This document shows, piece after piece, positions 63,082 through 64,000 of a DNA stretch of 64,000 bases (positions are counted from its first letter, which is position 1; the number at the start of each line of letters is the position of its first letter). The position numbers and the translations under genes are program-made. The notes below the pieces were generated by a model that saw only the letters and a list, made by a program, of their open reading frames with translations, made no database searches and had not been told where the DNA came from. This stretch comes from Polaromonas sp. (GTDB lineage: Bacteria; Pseudomonadota; Gammaproteobacteria; Burkholderiales; Burkholderiaceae_C): the NCBI RefSeq assembly GCF_016185115.1, contig NZ_JACPOF010000020.1, forward strand, positions 62,001 to 126,000, in the 5' to 3' direction.

Positions 63082-64000
63082 ATGTCCCAGCGCCGCCTGT
63101 TTGTCACCACCGCCCTGCCCTACGCCAATGGCAGGTTCCATATCGGCCACATCATGGAGTACATCCAGGCCGACATCTGGGTCCGCTTTCAGCGCATGCA
63201 GGGCAACGACGTCAACTTTGTAGGCGCCGATGACGCACACGGTGCGCCCATCATGATTGCCGCCGAAAAAGCGGGGGTGACGCCGCAGCAATTCGTGGCC
63301 GACATTGCAGCCGGCCGCAAAGAATACCTGGACGGTTTTCACATCAGTTTTGACAACTGGAGCTCTACCGACTCGCCTGAGAACCATGACCTGGCCCGGC
63401 AGATCTACCGTGACCTGCGTGACAACCCGCAAGGCTCACTCATAGAGACCAAAACCATAGAGCAGTTCTTTGACCCGGAAAAGAACATGTTTTTGCCTGA
63501 CCGTTACATCAAGGGCACCTGCCCCAGGTGCGGCACCAAAGACCAGTACGGCGACAACTGCGAAAACTGCAGCGCGGTGTATGCGCCCACAGATCTGATC
63601 AACCCATACTCGGCCCTGTCGGGGGCGACGCCTGTACTCAAAAGCTCCGAGCACTTTTTCTTCAAGCTCTCCGACCAGCGCTGCGTGGACTTTCTTGAAA
63701 AGTGGACCCAGGGCAACGATGAAAGCGGCAAGCCCCGTCTTCAGCCTGAAGTTGCCAACAAGGTCAAGGAGTGGTTCAGCGTACGCACCAACCCCGACGG
63801 CACAAAAAGCGAAGGCCTGGGTGACTGGGACATCAGCCGCGACGCGCCCTACTTCGGCATCGAGATCCCTGATGCGCCCGGCAAGTACTTTTATGTCTGG
63901 CTGGATGCACCCGTAGGTTACCTGGCCTCGCTGAAAAACCTGCTCGACAAGCGTTGTATCGAAGCCGGCGAAGACGGGCTGTCGTATAGCGAATACATGG
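63082..64000 (+). CDS. metG: Methionyl-tRNA synthetase (5' part, cut by the window)
   Basis: This class I synthetase starts [20 protein letters not shown]. The HIGH motif reads HIGHIM, and the zinc-binding knuckle is [17 protein letters not shown] near residue 150. About 306 codons are in the window; the KMSKS loop and anticodon domain lie beyond the end. The frame is intact throughout. The divergent pairing with apbC/mrp is conserved in many proteobacteria. Confidence 0.97.
   Translation, partial: MSQRRLFVTTALPYANGRFHIGHIMEYIQADIWVRFQRMQGNDVNFVGADDAHGAPIMIAAEKAGVTPQQFVADIAAGRKEYLDGFHISFDNWSSTDSPENHDLARQIYRDLRDNPQGSLIETKTIEQFFDPEKNMFLPDRYIKGTCPRCGTKDQYGDNCENCSAVYAPTDLINPYSALSGATPVLKSSEHFFFKLSDQRCVDFLEKWTQGNDESGKPRLQPEVANKVKEWFSVRTNPDGTKSEGLGDWDISRDAPYFGIEIPDAPGKYFYVWLDAPVGYLASLKNLLDKRCIEAGEDGLSYSEYM

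Overview
The window suggests a betaproteobacterium of the order Burkholderiales, most likely family Comamonadaceae (Polaromonas/Rhodoferax/Variovorax-like). This rests on the Bug-type (TctC) solute receptors, the Fdh3/Fds formate dehydrogenase layout with tungstate transporter, the DUF3305/DUF3306 pair, and the style of the core genes. Genus is not certain. About 1-27.6 kb is accessory DNA; 27.6-64 kb looks like ordinary chromosome. The border is a tRNA-Ser(CGA) gene next to serS, a common integration point, but no integrase is visible.

Region 1 (0-13.2 kb) is a co-directional aromatic-acid catabolic cluster. It holds a Rieske ferredoxin, a complete Liv-type ABC importer, a NahE/PhdJ-type hydratase-aldolase, a bicupin gentisate/1-hydroxy-2-naphthoate-type ring-cleavage dioxygenase, both subunits of a salicylate 5-hydroxylase-like oxygenase, a MarR regulator, an aldehyde dehydrogenase and two Bug receptors. 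Ring cleavage, aldolase and aldehyde oxidation together match the logic of 1-hydroxy-2-naphthoate to phthalate conversion (PhdI-PhdJ-PhdK). The oxygenase would then prepare the ring. No reductase gene is present. An 8+8 bp inverted repeat just upstream of the ferredoxin gene is a good operator candidate for the MarR protein.

Region 2 (13.2-20.7 kb) holds the most striking find: a 6,369-bp mobile element (14026-20394). It has 27-bp terminal inverted repeats (24/27 identical) and a 5-bp target duplication (CCAGC), and it cleanly interrupts a DUF1810 gene. Joining the two halves restores a 142-codon reading frame. The ends carry repeats resembling Tn7 TnsB sites, yet no transposase is encoded. 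The cargo is four unfamiliar same-strand genes: a 126-aa protein, a 242-aa HEPN-like helical protein, an 1111-aa membrane-anchored protein and a 272-aa HhH-GPD/OGG-fold-like protein. This is the best candidate for an undescribed system, possibly defence-related (inference).

Region 3 (20.7-27.6 kb) has two XRE regulators, an HNH endonuclease, an exported protein, a UvrD-like helicase, a possible replication protein and an excisionase-like HTH protein, ending at tRNA-Ser and its terminator. It looks like the tRNA-proximal end of an integrated element.

Region 4 (27.7-43.9 kb) contains serS, ispH, an FKBP isomerase, radC, an Smr protein, a phytase-like esterase, a truncated globin, selU, an FtsX-type permease, moeA, mobA, a tungstate importer (tupABC) and fdhD. 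Two small structured inverted-repeat elements sit tightly between radC/smr and moeA/mobA.

Region 5 (43.9-64 kb) is a formate-metabolism block. It has a periplasmic membrane-bound formate dehydrogenase (alpha, beta, cytochrome b and small partners), a TorD-type chaperone, a multi-cluster ferredoxin, DUF3305/DUF3306 proteins, a soluble NAD-linked formate dehydrogenase (fdsA and a fused fdsGB) and an OFA-family oxalate/formate transporter. Next come four copies of an ~88-bp tandem repeat, a LysR regulator, apbC/mrp and the start of metG, which runs off the window. The Mo/W cofactor and tungstate genes upstream plausibly supply these enzymes.
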